48,973 nt of DNA from an uncultured Oceanospirillales bacterium (lineage in GTDB: Bacteria > Pseudomonadota > Gammaproteobacteria > Pseudomonadales > Endozoicomonadaceae). The notes under the pieces were generated by a model. The model was given only the letters and a program-made list of their open reading frames with translations, ran no database searches and was not told where the DNA came from. A program made the translations under genes and the position numbers. Of the stretch, positions 16,413 to 25,188 are shown piece by piece. The DNA lies in the NCBI GenBank assembly GCA_947040555.1, contig CAMRBW010000014.1:1-48973 (forward strand). The letters run 5' to 3'. Within the stretch, counting starts at the first letter, position 1, and each line of letters begins with the position of its first letter.

Positions 16413-17334
16413 CCCACGTCCACAAGTGAATGCCCAGAGCAACAGTGACGACCGTCGCTAAAAAGTGTTGCTTGTTAATAAATGGCTTACGCTGTTTTTC
16501 ATCAACCTGATCAAATGAACCGCCATACCCTTGAAAGTATTGGTGTCCTATATCTTTGCTCCAGTAAGACGCCAGCCTATTCTCCGGTGCAAAAAGTCTT
16601 GCCAATGTGGATCTGGCAGTCAGATCAACACAATAGAGTACAGGCGCCTGATCAACCTTGAACGTTGTTTCCAAATCGGCAAGAGGTACATCAAACAACG
16701 TACTGATCAACTTAGGCAGCTGTTCGATATCGCCAAGACGTTGGAAGAGTGCCGTTTTTTTGCGAAATTCATTCCACTCCTTTTTAAGTGCATCGAGATT
16801 CACCGGATAGCCATCAAAAGGGTCATGAATAATGCCGGGCCAGCTATGACCGGTTGCTCCCCCTGGCAATATCGGGCCATGAAAAACCGGTGTTACATGA
16901 GCCGGTACGGTGACATCTTCAATGAAATGCATACAGGAGCCATAAGCTGAAGCAAAATCATCAAATGACAAGTCCGGCTTTTGCAAGGTCTGGCAAAGCT
17001 GTTGCTCCCGTTGTTGCACGAGATTGGTCATTGAACGGTTGATGTTGATATGGCCCAGGAGGGTGTACTGTTGTTGATCTTCTTTGTATGGGTTGTAGAA
17101 ATGCCAGTTTGTGAGTCGTTGCAGCCAGGTAGAGGGCGACGTGTCTTCACCACTATCGGCATTGGCAGCGATATTTGCCAATTGTTCATGGGATAGGGGT
17201 TGGGCCGGGTAATTTGACAATTCGAGCAGTGTGGAGACGGCAAAGGAAGCCAGCTGTCGGTGTACAGAGGGATTATAGGCATGGAGCGCAGAGGCAAAAC
17301 AGAGTCCAAAGGCAAGCAGAGTTATACGCTTCAT
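16384..17334 (-). CDS. Secreted zinc phospholipase C / P1 nuclease-fold protein
   Basis: A 316-aa protein with a signal peptide (MKRITLLAFGLCFASALHA) and the zinc-ligand pattern of the phospholipase C / S1-P1 nuclease superfamily: H25 near the mature N-terminus, D64 and H78 (spacing 14, as D55/H69 of Bacillus cereus PLC), then H136-x3-D140-x5-H146 (HFIEDVTVPAH), identical in spacing to H118/D122/H128 of that enzyme. Further histidines at 163 and 170 could complete the third site. It is therefore probably an exported zinc hydrolase acting on phospholipids or phosphodiesters; substrate is not inferable, and host-membrane attack is only a possibility. The gene follows the RDD gene on the same strand, separated by a 13-bp tandem array. 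ATG 17334 has AAGG three bases and AGGAG about 12 bases upstream. Confidence 0.7.
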   Translation of the reverse strand: MKRITLLAFGLCFASALHAYNPSVHRQLASFAVSTLLELSNYPAQPLSHEQLANIAANADSGEDTSPSTWLQRLTNWHFYNPYKEDQQQYTLLGHININRSMTNLVQQREQQLCQTLQKPDLSFDDFASAYGSCMHFIEDVTVPAHVTPVFHGPILPGGATGHSWPGIIHDPFDGYPVNLDALKKEWNEFRKKTALFQRLGDIEQLPKLISTLFDVPLADLETTFKVDQAPVLYCVDLTARSTLARLFAPENRLASYWSKDIGHQYFQGYGGSFDQVDEKQRKPFINKQHFLATVVTVALGIHLWTWERGSVISRG

Positions 17335-17358
17335 CGACCTTAAGACTCCTATTATGGT

Positions 17359-17436
17359 GGTCTGAGATTGTGGTCTGAGATTGTGGTCTGAGATTGTGGT
17401 CTGAGATTGTAGTCTTAAATTGTGGTCTGAGATTGG
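17359..17436. repeat. Six 13-bp tandem units upstream of the phospholipase-like gene
   Basis: Four perfect GGTCTGAGATTGT units (17359-17410), one diverged unit (17411-17423) and one near-perfect unit ending in G (17424-17436). The array fills nearly all of the gap between the RDD gene stop (17441) and the start of the phospholipase-like gene (17334). Confidence 0.92.
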
Positions 17437-17440
17437 AATT

Positions 17441-17917
17441 TTAGTCTTTCGCCTGTGGCAGTTGTACGACCACTGTTTCCGAATAACGATCCTGCCAGGT
17501 CTTTCTTTCCTTATCGATCAGCATCCAGAGCAGACCGATGCCGCCCAATCCCAGTGCGGGAATAGCAATGATGAAGCGTAGCAGGCTCTGGTTCAGGCTA
17601 ATTCTGGTGCCATCACTATTCTGTATCCGCAAACGCCATGCCTGCATACCGAGAGTCTGGCCACTTCTGCCCCAAAAGTGAGCGAAAAAGAAGAATACAG
17701 CAAAGGTGATTAACGTGCTGAGCAGGGGGTTAAAACCGATCGGCGCATCCTCCAGGCCCAGCAGCCAGTTATTGATGACGGCGTGATAGAGCCCGGATAT
17801 CACCATCACAATGGCGATGACCAGCATTGTGTCATAAAACATAGCGGCCAGCCTGCGCCATAGAGGGGCCGGTGGGCAGGTGTTGGCCGGTTTGGTGTTT
17901 TTTTTCTGTCCAGACAT
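17441..17917 (-). CDS. RDD family membrane protein
   Basis: A 158-aa integral membrane protein with the RDD-family layout: an Arg/Asp-containing first helix (LWRRLAAMFYDTMLVIAIVMV), a second helix (TLITFAVFFFFAHFW), the conserved GQTLGMQAWRLRI motif, and a last helix around IPALGLGGIGLLWMLID followed by RKTWQDRYSETVVV. Family roles include ion transport or lipid handling, mostly unproven. ATG 17917 starts the typical MSGQKKN leader, though its Shine-Dalgarno is poor; upstream in-frame starts at 17965 and 18016 would run into the rubredoxin gene region. It is divergent from rubredoxin. Confidence 0.82.
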   Translation of the reverse strand: MSGQKKNTKPANTCPPAPLWRRLAAMFYDTMLVIAIVMVISGLYHAVINNWLLGLEDAPIGFNPLLSTLITFAVFFFFAHFWGRSGQTLGMQAWRLRIQNSDGTRISLNQSLLRFIIAIPALGLGGIGLLWMLIDKERKTWQDRYSETVVVQLPQAKD

Positions 17918-18001
17918 AGATGAATTCTTTATTTTATTTCTCAGCAGGGAGTATACAGAGAGCATAAGAGTGTACGTAACCTTTAGAGGAGAGCAAGCAT
18001 C

Positions 18002-18169
18002 ATGAGAAAATGGCAATGCACCGTGTGTGGTTTTGTGTATGACGAAGCAGAGGGGTTACCGGAGGAGGGCATCGCTCCCGGTACCCTGTGGGAGACGATT
18101 CCCGATGACTGGGTGTGTCCGGATTGTGGTGTCGGCAAAGAAGAATTTGAAATGGTCGAAATCCGTTGA
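18002..18169 (+). CDS. Rubredoxin
   Basis: A complete 55-aa rubredoxin, a mononuclear iron electron carrier. Iron ligands C6, C9, C39 and C42 occur in CTVCG and CPDCG, with the usual aromatic core (W4, Y13, W30, W37) and the [13 protein letters not shown] signature. ATG 18002 is preceded by AGAGGAG. In related bacteria rubredoxin feeds alkane hydroxylases or takes part in oxidative-stress electron transfer; no alkane gene or rubredoxin reductase is visible in this window, although the ferredoxin-reductase at 136-1050 is a conceivable but untested partner. It lies 179 bases before pssA on the same strand. Confidence 0.95.
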   Translation: MRKWQCTVCGFVYDEAEGLPEEGIAPGTLWETIPDDWVCPDCGVGKEEFEMVEIR

Positions 18170-18348
18170 GTCCCTTGTGGCGGGCGGATAGTTGGCTCAG
18201 GCAGAGAAATCATTGTTCTCGCGGGCTATTTTCCACTGTTGCGTGTTTTGATAAAGTGCAAAGTTTCGTTGTTCCCGGCGGGTATGTGTCGGGAGTACGC
18301 GCTGGCCGGGAATGGCCAGATGTGCAGAACTTCCATTCAGGCAGAAGT

Positions 18349-19707
18349 ATGTTTTTACCAGCGTTTTACCGGGGAAGGCTCAATAAATTGCCCAAGGTCG
18401 CGGTTGATGCTGCGGACTTCCGGATCATTATGTCGACAAGGGCGTTTAAAACCCGCTTGCTGGAACTGATTCAAAGCGCAACCCGACGCATTTATATAAC
18501 CGCGCTCTATCTTGAGGCTGACGCGGCCGGCGAGGAGATTTTGCGGGCACTTTTTGAGGCAAAGCAGGCGAACCCTCAATTGGATGTGAAGATCTTCGTG
18601 GATTTTCACCGCGCTCAACGGGGACGTATCGGAGAGATTGCCGCCCAGACCAACCGTGATTTTTATCAACGCATAACCGCCGAATATGAGCATGCTATCG
18701 ATATTTTTGGTGTGCCCGTAAACGCCAGAGAGATTTTCGGGGTTCTGCATCTCAAGGGCTTTATCTTTGATGAGACGGTGCTTTACTCAGGTGCCAGTAT
18801 CAATGATGTCTATCTGCATCAGGGCGAGCGTTATCGTTACGATCGCTACCATGAGATTTTCAGTCCGGCATTGAGTGACAGCTTTGTCCAGTTCATAGAT
18901 AACCATTTTTGTGGTTACGCAGCGGTGCAGATTTTAAATGGCGCGTTGGATCGGGAAACATTGCTCTCACGCAAAGAGCTGAAACCGAAGATTCGTCAGT
19001 TTCGCAAGAGTATGCGCAAAGCGACATACCGGTTCTCACCCGAGGATGCAGGAGAGGCCATCGGATTGACACCGTTGTGTGGTGTTGGTACCCGAGGCAA
19101 CCGTTTGAACCGGATTATTCAGGATCTCATACTCTCAACAGCGCATGAGCTGTTTATCTGTACCCCTTACTTCAACTTGCCCGGTACTCTGGCGCGAGCG
19201 ATTGGCCTGCTGCTGAGGCGGGGGGTAAAGGTGACCATTGTGGTGGGTGACAAGACCGCCAATGATTTCTATATTCCGCCGGGTGAGCCGTTCTCCAAAA
19301 TAGGGGGGCTGCCTTATCTGTACGAACACAATCTCCGCCAGTTTGCCCACAAATACCGGAAGGCCATTGATAAGGAGCAGTTAAACCTGATGCTTTGGGA
19401 AGATGGCAACAACAGCTACCATCTGAAAGGTCTGTTTGTCGATGATCACTACGCCATGATCACTGGCAGCAACCTGAATCCGCGCGCCTGGGGGCTGGAT
19501 CTGGAAAATGCCATTTTAATTCAGGATAAAGGTCAGCTTCTGCATGAGGCGTTCCAGGAGGAGCGCAGGGAGATATTGAGCCGTGCCACCCGCATCCGGA
19601 GTTACAGTGAGCTGGAGACCATGGGAGACTATCCGGAAGTGGTTCAGCGCCTGCTGGGACGTATCCACCGTTTGAAAGCTCATGTGTTGATCAAGAAAAT
19701 CATCTGA
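18349..19707 (+). CDS. pssA: CDP-diacylglycerol--serine O-phosphatidyltransferase (PLD type)
   Basis: A 452-aa enzyme, one residue longer than E. coli PssA, making phosphatidylserine from CDP-diacylglycerol and serine, the first committed step to phosphatidylethanolamine. It belongs to the phospholipase D superfamily: two HKD motifs, HLKGFIFD (in VLHLKGFIFDETVLYSGAS) and HLKGLFVD (in YHLKGLFVDDHYAMITGS). The frame is open for another 61 codons upstream, but only ATG 18349 gives the family's N-terminus and length. In this type the protein is peripheral, associating with membranes and ribosomes. It is followed by a clear terminator. Confidence 0.95.
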   Translation: MFLPAFYRGRLNKLPKVAVDAADFRIIMSTRAFKTRLLELIQSATRRIYITALYLEADAAGEEILRALFEAKQANPQLDVKIFVDFHRAQRGRIGEIAAQTNRDFYQRITAEYEHAIDIFGVPVNAREIFGVLHLKGFIFDETVLYSGASINDVYLHQGERYRYDRYHEIFSPALSDSFVQFIDNHFCGYAAVQILNGALDRETLLSRKELKPKIRQFRKSMRKATYRFSPEDAGEAIGLTPLCGVGTRGNRLNRIIQDLILSTAHELFICTPYFNLPGTLARAIGLLLRRGVKVTIVVGDKTANDFYIPPGEPFSKIGGLPYLYEHNLRQFAHKYRKAIDKEQLNLMLWEDGNNSYHLKGLFVDDHYAMITGSNLNPRAWGLDLENAILIQDKGQLLHEAFQEERREILSRATRIRSYSELETMGDYPEVVQRLLGRIHRLKAHVLIKKII

Positions 19708-19718
19708 TCGTTGACACC

Positions 19719-19746
19719 GGCAGGGAGGTTATTTCCCTGCCTTTGC
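19719..19746 (+). terminator. pssA terminator
   Basis: GGCAGGGA (19719-19726) pairs with TCCCTGCC (19734-19741), loop GGTTATT, then TTT. It is 12 bases past the pssA stop. Confidence 0.75.
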
Positions 19747-19900
19747 GGAAAGTATAGTGAAAAAAATAATGGAATGCTGATGTTCAAAAATAATTAAAAA
19801 CCCCTACCAAATTTTTGATTTTCTGCAAAAATTGAGCAATTCAGGATGCTCATATAAGGCTGGGAACGTTTTATTATATCGCCCCTATGAAAGTAGGTAC

Positions 19901-19920
19901 ACATCTCCAAGTAGAGATGT
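19901..19920 (+). promoter_or_regulatory. Stem-loop in the sodC upstream region
   Basis: ACATCTC (19901-19907) and GAGATGT (19914-19920) form a perfect 7-bp inverted repeat about 66 bases before the sodC start. It could be an operator half-site pair or a 5'-UTR hairpin. The rest of the 19747-19986 spacer is AT-rich and must contain the sodC promoter, but I cannot fix the -35 and -10 boxes. Confidence 0.3.
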
Positions 19921-19986
19921 TTGTGATAAGTTATTGTTGAATGCAACATGCGCTGCATACTGCAATCTTGAAGAGAGGAAAGATAT

Positions 19987-20499
19987 GTGAAGAAGTTAAT
20001 GGCATTCTCGTTGGCAATATTGTCTGCTACCGCTATAGCCGATGTTGTTGTTCCGATGCATTTTGTTGATGAAAAGGGCGTCACTACCAGCGTTGGAGAG
20101 GTTACGCTTTCAGAATCCAAATTTGGTCTGGTATTGACTCCGGCACTGAAAAATATGCCAACCGGTATCCACGGTTTTCACATCCATGAAAATGGCAATT
20201 GTGGCCCCAAAGAAGTAAAAGGCAAAGTTGTTCCGGCCGGTGCGGCGGGTGGTCACTATGATCCCGAAAACACTAAAAAACACGACCTTCCCTGGGGTGA
20301 TGGCCACCGTGGTGATCTGCCGGCTTTGTACGTTGATGGCCAAGGCGCCGCTAACCAACCGGTATTGGCGCCGCGTCTGAACATAAAGGAAGTGAAGGGT
20401 CGGGCGATTATGGTCCATGTCGGTGGTGATAACCACTCCGACCATCCTGCTCCTCTGGGCGGTGGCGGTGCTCGTATGGCCTGTGGTGTTATTCAATAA
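19987..20499 (+). CDS. sodC: Periplasmic Cu/Zn superoxide dismutase
   Basis: A 170-aa enzyme dismutating superoxide in the periplasm. A signal peptide ([18 protein letters not shown], cleaved near residue 18) precedes a mature domain with copper/zinc ligands H65, H67, H90, H99, H107, D110 and H144, and a likely C72-C166 disulfide; the C-terminal [16 protein letters not shown] stretch is family-typical. The start is GTG 19987, preceded by GAGAGGAAAG. It appears monocistronic. Secreted SodC often protects host-associated bacteria from phagocyte superoxide; that role here is inference. A degraded acetyltransferase gene on the opposite strand overlaps its last nine bases. Confidence 0.96.
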   Translation: MKKLMAFSLAILSATAIADVVVPMHFVDEKGVTTSVGEVTLSESKFGLVLTPALKNMPTGIHGFHIHENGNCGPKEVKGKVVPAGAAGGHYDPENTKKHDLPWGDGHRGDLPALYVDGQGAANQPVLAPRLNIKEVKGRAIMVHVGGDNHSDHPAPLGGGGARMACGVIQ

Positions 20500-20650
20500 T
20501 TTCCCAAATATCTTTTGTCACCATGCTCCCGGCGCCGATAACCGCACCATCTCCAATGCTCACGCCGGGACATATAATAACTCTGCCGCTTAACCAGGCA
20601 TGGTTGCCGGTGGTGATTGGAACTCCAAACCCAATGCCGTCTATATGCAT
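20489..20650 (-). pseudogene. 5'-truncated hexapeptide acetyltransferase remnant
   Basis: Reading the minus strand toward a TAA at 20489-20491 gives a frame of about 50 codons ending ...[19 protein letters not shown] then MVTKDIW, plainly the C-terminal left-handed beta-helix of a maltose/galactoside O-acetyltransferase-type protein. The upstream part ([18 protein letters not shown]) still aligns to the family, but beyond about 20650 similarity stops, so at least the first two thirds of the gene are missing. It ends inside the 3' end of sodC on the other strand. Confidence 0.7.
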
Positions 20651-20824
20651 TTCCAGCGTGAAAGATTAAGTGAGAAAAAACTACGTGAAATCACCAGACT
20701 GGCTGGCGAACTGGATGTCCCTGTTCTTATACACGCTGCCACAATTCCCTCGAAAGTGATTGAGACCGATGTAAAGGAATTCGCCCAAGAGCTGGCGATA
20801 AAGTCAAAAAGTCTAATGGATTGA
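20645..20824 (+). CDS. Short orphan ORF, probable gene remnant
   Basis: A 59-codon frame ([19 protein letters not shown]...) with normal-looking, helix-rich protein composition but no Shine-Dalgarno. It begins where the acetyltransferase remnant ends, so it could be the tail of a lost gene joined there by a deletion. I do not recognise the family. Confidence 0.3.
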   Translation: MHFQRERLSEKKLREITRLAGELDVPVLIHAATIPSKVIETDVKEFAQELAIKSKSLMD

Positions 20825-20992
20825 TAGGGATTCAGACAGACATGGACGCCTGTCTTGATTGTTGCTGAGGCAAGAGAAGGGCGTAAACGCAGATGAAGTA
20901 AGGTCAGGTCTGGATATATCGAAATCTTTTAACTTGGGCCATTCTGGGCATCTACTCTGATTGGATGCTCTGTTATTAAGGAGGATGGCATG

Positions 20993-21223
20993 ATGAAAGA
21001 TATGGGATATGTCGGGCGACGGAGTTCAGCTCTTGGCTTTACTTTGCCGTCGTACATTTTAGACGACCACGGACTGAATTGCCCTGCCAGCACAACCGTA
21101 GTAGAACATACCAAGCCCATCCGTCTTCTTTTACCATTCTTGATGACAAAACTGGTGCTGACAAAACTGGCATCCAGTGCAGTTTTTACTACGGAATCCA
21201 TGGGGGAAAGGCATCAGCGGTAG
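20993..21223 (+). CDS. Hypothetical small ORF with a strong ribosome site
   Basis: A 76-codon frame whose ATG 20993 follows AAGGAGG by eight bases (another ATG is at 20990). The product (MKDMGYVGRRSSALGFTLPS...) has a hydrophobic centre (IRLLLPFLMTKLVLTKLA) that might span a membrane. I see no homology. The opposite strand is also open across much of this stretch (20929-21201), so coding is uncertain. The remaining DNA between 20825 and 21475 shows nothing I can identify. Confidence 0.3.
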   Translation: MKDMGYVGRRSSALGFTLPSYILDDHGLNCPASTTVVEHTKPIRLLLPFLMTKLVLTKLASSAVFTTESMGERHQR

Positions 21224-21475
21224 ACGATATGGTATCTCTATTTTCGCTGATTTCCCTCGTGGTTACTGCTCTGAAAACTTTCCTAAGTGTTGGTAATAGT
21301 ACGAGCAGTGTCAAAGGATAGGAGTCGGCCGGCGTATTCCAGTGTCTGCCTGAAATACACTTCTTCTCCTTGCGATCGAAGGGTCGAATTCCAAATATAA
21401 GCTGGTCACCAAACGGGAGTGCCAGCCGCTGCTCCTGAAAGCCCTGGCGTATCGACTGTTCATGCCTCCCGATAC

Positions 21476-21507
21476 AAAAAAGCCTCAACCGAAGTTGAGG
21501 CTTTTTT
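21476..21507 (-). terminator. tRNA-Leu terminator (UUCG tetraloop)
   Basis: On the minus strand GCCTCAAC-TTCG-GTTGAGGC (21501-21482) is followed by TTTTTT. It lies just past the tRNA 3' end; the plus strand also has a T-run, so it could work both ways. Confidence 0.92.
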
Positions 21508-21516
21508 GATAAATCC

Positions 21517-21603
21517 TGGTACCAGTGGCCGGACTCGAACCGGCACGCCCGCAAAGGCGGTGGATTTTGAATCCACTATGTCTACCAATTCCATCACACT
21601 GGC
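21517..21603 (-). tRNA. tRNA-Leu (anticodon CAA)
   Basis: An 87-nt type II tRNA including encoded CCA. Acceptor stem GCCAGTG pairs with CACTGGT (one G-U); D-loop TTGGTAGACA; anticodon stem GTGGA/TCCAC around the loop TTCAAAA, giving CAA and reading UUG; a long variable arm (CGCCTTTGCGGGCG); T-arm GCCGGTTCGAGTCCGGC. A terminator follows. A tRNA-Leu beside queA is also how I recall the Pseudomonas order, so it is at its ancestral site. Confidence 0.95.
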
Positions 21604-21703
21604 ATCGCAAACGGTGCGTAGTATACCATTTAAGAATAAGCATGCAAGAGTCTTTGTTGTGCGCCGATACACAGCAAGAACTTTCACTATCAGGAGATGG
21701 GCT

Positions 21704-22675
21704 GTGAACTCTACGGGTTCCTCTGACAGAAGGTCGTCTACATCGTCTACATCGTCTACATCGTCTACATCGTCTACATCTAGCTACAGTGCCGACGATG
21801 AGTCATCTGAAGAATCAGGTAGCACTACTGATTCGGGAAGATCTGTTCAGAAGCGAGCGGGAATTTCGCATTTCAATGACGAGTCGGGGAGGCAGAGCGG
21901 AGATGGCGTGACAGATGTGAGCCTGGACAGGCGAAGTATGTCCGATAAAGGCAGCATCACTTCCGATGACTCTGGCTTCAACGAGAATGAAAAAATAAAA
22001 CTGAGGGATAAGTTATTAACAGCCCGCCAGAGGATTATGGCTGAGCAAAGAAATCTTTTTGCGCAACTGCAAATGAAAGAGCAAAGCAACCTGTTCCTAA
22101 AGGCGCTCTCGGACCCTGAATTTGCAAAGAAGGAGGGTGTCAATATTGCTCTGGAAATCGGTGGCAAACGGATACAACTGGTTCCGCGACTTTCCGGAGA
22201 GGAAAACAATTATCAGCTCAATGGCTATAAAGACAAAATAAAGAATTCTATGACTGATGTCATCCGTAAGCTTGATCCGGTAGATACGCTAGAAAAAAAT
22301 ATTAAGGCGAACGAGAACGCACTTAAAAATAAGAAAAAAATTCTGGAAAAGCTGGGCGCTAAGATTAACCTGGAGACGCAGAATGCCTGGCTGAAGGATA
22401 CCGTGGTAGTGCTGGATTTGAGTGACCTCTCTGTTTGTGGGCGGCAACGTGATCCATACGCCATTCCGGATGAGTACTTCAAGAATCGCCCCTCAGACCC
22501 GCAGTCAGGGAATAACTACCTTATTCACATAAACGATGATTCTGATTCTGATTCTGGTTCTGGTTATGATGCTGATGATGAAACAATTTTGAACTCATTG
22601 CCTAGAGAGAATCCGGTATCACGAACAGATGAGTGGATCAGTGCGCAACAAAATCTCAGCGACACAGATACCTGA
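21704..22675 (+). CDS. Ser-rich acidic coiled-coil protein of unknown function
   Basis: I do not recognise this 323-aa protein. GTG 21704 has AGGAG seven bases upstream; the same frame is open farther back but would run through the tRNA. Residues 1-95 are low complexity: SST repeats from five perfect 9-bp units, then Ser/Asp/Glu-rich sequence. Residues about 95-260 are helical and charged (KLRDKLLTARQRIMAEQRNL, then a Lys-rich coiled coil around 200-240). The C-terminus is acidic and Ser-rich (DDSDSDSGSGYDADDE). There is no signal peptide or membrane segment. This composition is more like eukaryotic or secreted effector proteins than housekeeping proteins, so a host-directed role is conceivable but unproven. 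It lies between tRNA-Leu and queA. Confidence 0.65.
   Translation: MNSTGSSDRRSSTSSTSSTSSTSSTSSYSADDESSEESGSTTDSGRSVQKRAGISHFNDESGRQSGDGVTDVSLDRRSMSDKGSITSDDSGFNENEKIKLRDKLLTARQRIMAEQRNLFAQLQMKEQSNLFLKALSDPEFAKKEGVNIALEIGGKRIQLVPRLSGEENNYQLNGYKDKIKNSMTDVIRKLDPVDTLEKNIKANENALKNKKKILEKLGAKINLETQNAWLKDTVVVLDLSDLSVCGRQRDPYAIPDEYFKNRPSDPQSGNNYLIHINDDSDSDSGSGYDADDETILNSLPRENPVSRTDEWISAQQNLSDTDT
21734..21778 (+). repeat. Five perfect 9-bp units (TCGTCTACA)
   Basis: In-frame minisatellite encoding the (SST)5 tract at the N-terminus of the Ser-rich protein. Confidence 0.95.
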
Positions 22676-22735
22676 CTTTTCCCGCCAGTTTCGTTATCCT
22701 CCCGCTCTTTTTTGTGCGGTGAGGTTTAGCGACCA

Positions 22736-23761
22736 ATGCGCGTTAGCGATTTCCATTTTGAACTCCCCGATGAACTGATTGCGCGCTACCCGATGTCGGA
22801 GCGTAGCGCGAGTCGTCTGCTGGTTGTCGATGCAGAGTCTGATCAGCCTGTGCATCGTACCTTTCGGGATATTATCGATTATCTGAATCCCGGTGATCTC
22901 CTGGTTCTCAACAATACCCGAGTGATTCCAGCCCGCCTGTTTGGTCAGAAAGAGAGTGGCGGCAAGATTGAAGTGCTGGTTGAGCGGGTGCTCGATGATC
23001 GTCGGGTACTGGCCCATGTGCGTTCCAGCAAATCCCCCAAACCCGGTACGAAATTACTGCTGGAAGGCGGGCTGGAAGCGGTAATGGTAGAACGGCAGGA
23101 GGCACTGTTTCTGCTCCGGTTTGCTGGAGATGAGTCCGTGGTTCATCTGTTGGAACAGCACGGCCACATGCCCCTGCCCCCCTATATTACCAGAGAAGAC
23201 GAACTGGCCGACCGTGAACGCTATCAAACCGTTTATGGTGAGAAGAAAGGCGCTGTCGCTGCGCCTACCGCCGGCCTGCACTTCGATGAAGAGCTGTTTG
23301 CCGCCCTGGATGCCAAAGGCGTGGAAAAAGTTTTTGTCACTCTGCATGTTGGGGCGGGGACTTTTCAGCCGGTACGGGTGGACTCGATCAAGGATCACCA
23401 CATGCACTCGGAATATCTGGAAGTTCCGGAAGAGGTTGTCGAGGCGGTCAAGCGCACCAGAGCCAATGGTGGCCGTATTGTTGCTGTGGGTACAACCTCC
23501 GTTCGCAGCCTGGAAACTGCGGCCCGTGATGGCGAACTGAAGCCCTACGCCGGCGAGACCGATATTTTCATCTACCCCGGCTACCAGTTTCAAGTGGTTG
23601 ATAAGCTGATAACCAACTTTCATCTTTCTGAATCGACGCTGCTGATGCTGGTTTCGGCGTTTTCCGGGTACGACAAAATCATGAATGCCTACCAGATTGC
23701 TATTGAAGAGCGGTATCGCTTCTTCAGCTATGGTGATGCCATGCTGCTCACACGCAAGTAA
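22736..23761 (+). CDS. queA: S-adenosylmethionine:tRNA ribosyltransferase-isomerase
   Basis: A 341-aa enzyme that transfers and isomerises the ribosyl group of S-adenosylmethionine onto preQ1-modified tRNA, giving epoxyqueuosine. Family segments include the N-terminal [45 protein letters not shown] and [13 protein letters not shown] 22736 gives this N-terminus; the GAGG upstream is somewhat far (11 bases). It is immediately upstream of tgt, which performs the preceding step, so the pair is a queuosine operon. Confidence 0.97.
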   Translation: MRVSDFHFELPDELIARYPMSERSASRLLVVDAESDQPVHRTFRDIIDYLNPGDLLVLNNTRVIPARLFGQKESGGKIEVLVERVLDDRRVLAHVRSSKSPKPGTKLLLEGGLEAVMVERQEALFLLRFAGDESVVHLLEQHGHMPLPPYITREDELADRERYQTVYGEKKGAVAAPTAGLHFDEELFAALDAKGVEKVFVTLHVGAGTFQPVRVDSIKDHHMHSEYLEVPEEVVEAVKRTRANGGRIVAVGTTSVRSLETAARDGELKPYAGETDIFIYPGYQFQVVDKLITNFHLSESTLLMLVSAFSGYDKIMNAYQIAIEERYRFFSYGDAMLLTRK

Positions 23762-24937
<1,176 letters not shown>

Positions 24938-25018
24938 TTCAGCTGTTTTTGGTGTCGCCCCTTGAAAATGGCTGCCATCAACACCACGTACAGAAGCTTG
25001 CCGGAATATCCATTTCGA

Positions 25019-25114
25019 CTGAAACAGCCGTGCGTTGAAACAGCCATGAGCCTAAACAGCCGTGAGCCTAAACAGCCGTGAGCCTAAACAGCCGTGAGCC
25101 TAAACAGCCGTGAG
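25019..25114 (+). repeat. Six 16-bp tandem units sharing the CAGCCRTGAG core
   Basis: Two diverged units (25019-25050) and four perfect units CCTAAACAGCCGTGAG (25051-25114) directly abut the palindromic element that follows; the last unit supplies that element's own first ten bases. The array looks like expansion of the 5' end of the element. It lies in the 251-bp tgt-yajC spacer, whose first 80 bases show nothing notable. Confidence 0.93.
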
Positions 25115-25174
25115 CGGGAAATGTTGCCCACCTCAAATGATGAAAACGGGGGCTGCATTTCCCTAGTAAATAAC
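25105..25174 (+). repeat. Palindromic extragenic repeat, copy 2
   Basis: Core CAGCCGTGAG (25105-25114), left arm GGAAATGTTGCCC, right arm GGGCTGCATTTCC (25150-25162, identical to copy 1) and end TAGTAAATAAC. It finishes just before the yajC ribosome site (AAGGAG), so it forms part of the yajC leader or promoter region. Confidence 0.8.
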
Positions 25175-25188
25175 CAAGGAGTATGAAA

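Noticed and set aside
18166..18348. 61-residue N-terminal extension of PssA
   Set aside because: The extension is unlike the family, overlaps the rubredoxin stop, and ATG 18349 gives the E. coli length almost exactly.
20929..21201. 90-codon minus-strand ORF in the decayed stretch
   Set aside because: No ribosome site and no recognisable homology; it mirrors the plus-strand ORF that has a strong AAGGAGG, so at most one is real.
21517..21603. tRNA-Leu as an att site of an integrated element
   Set aside because: No integrase, and I saw no second copy of the tRNA 3' end in the window; the adjacent decay alone does not prove an island.
21419..21703. N-terminal extension of the Ser-rich protein
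   Set aside because: The open frame would be translated through the terminator and tRNA-Leu gene. GTG 21704 with AGGAG seven bases before it is the credible start.
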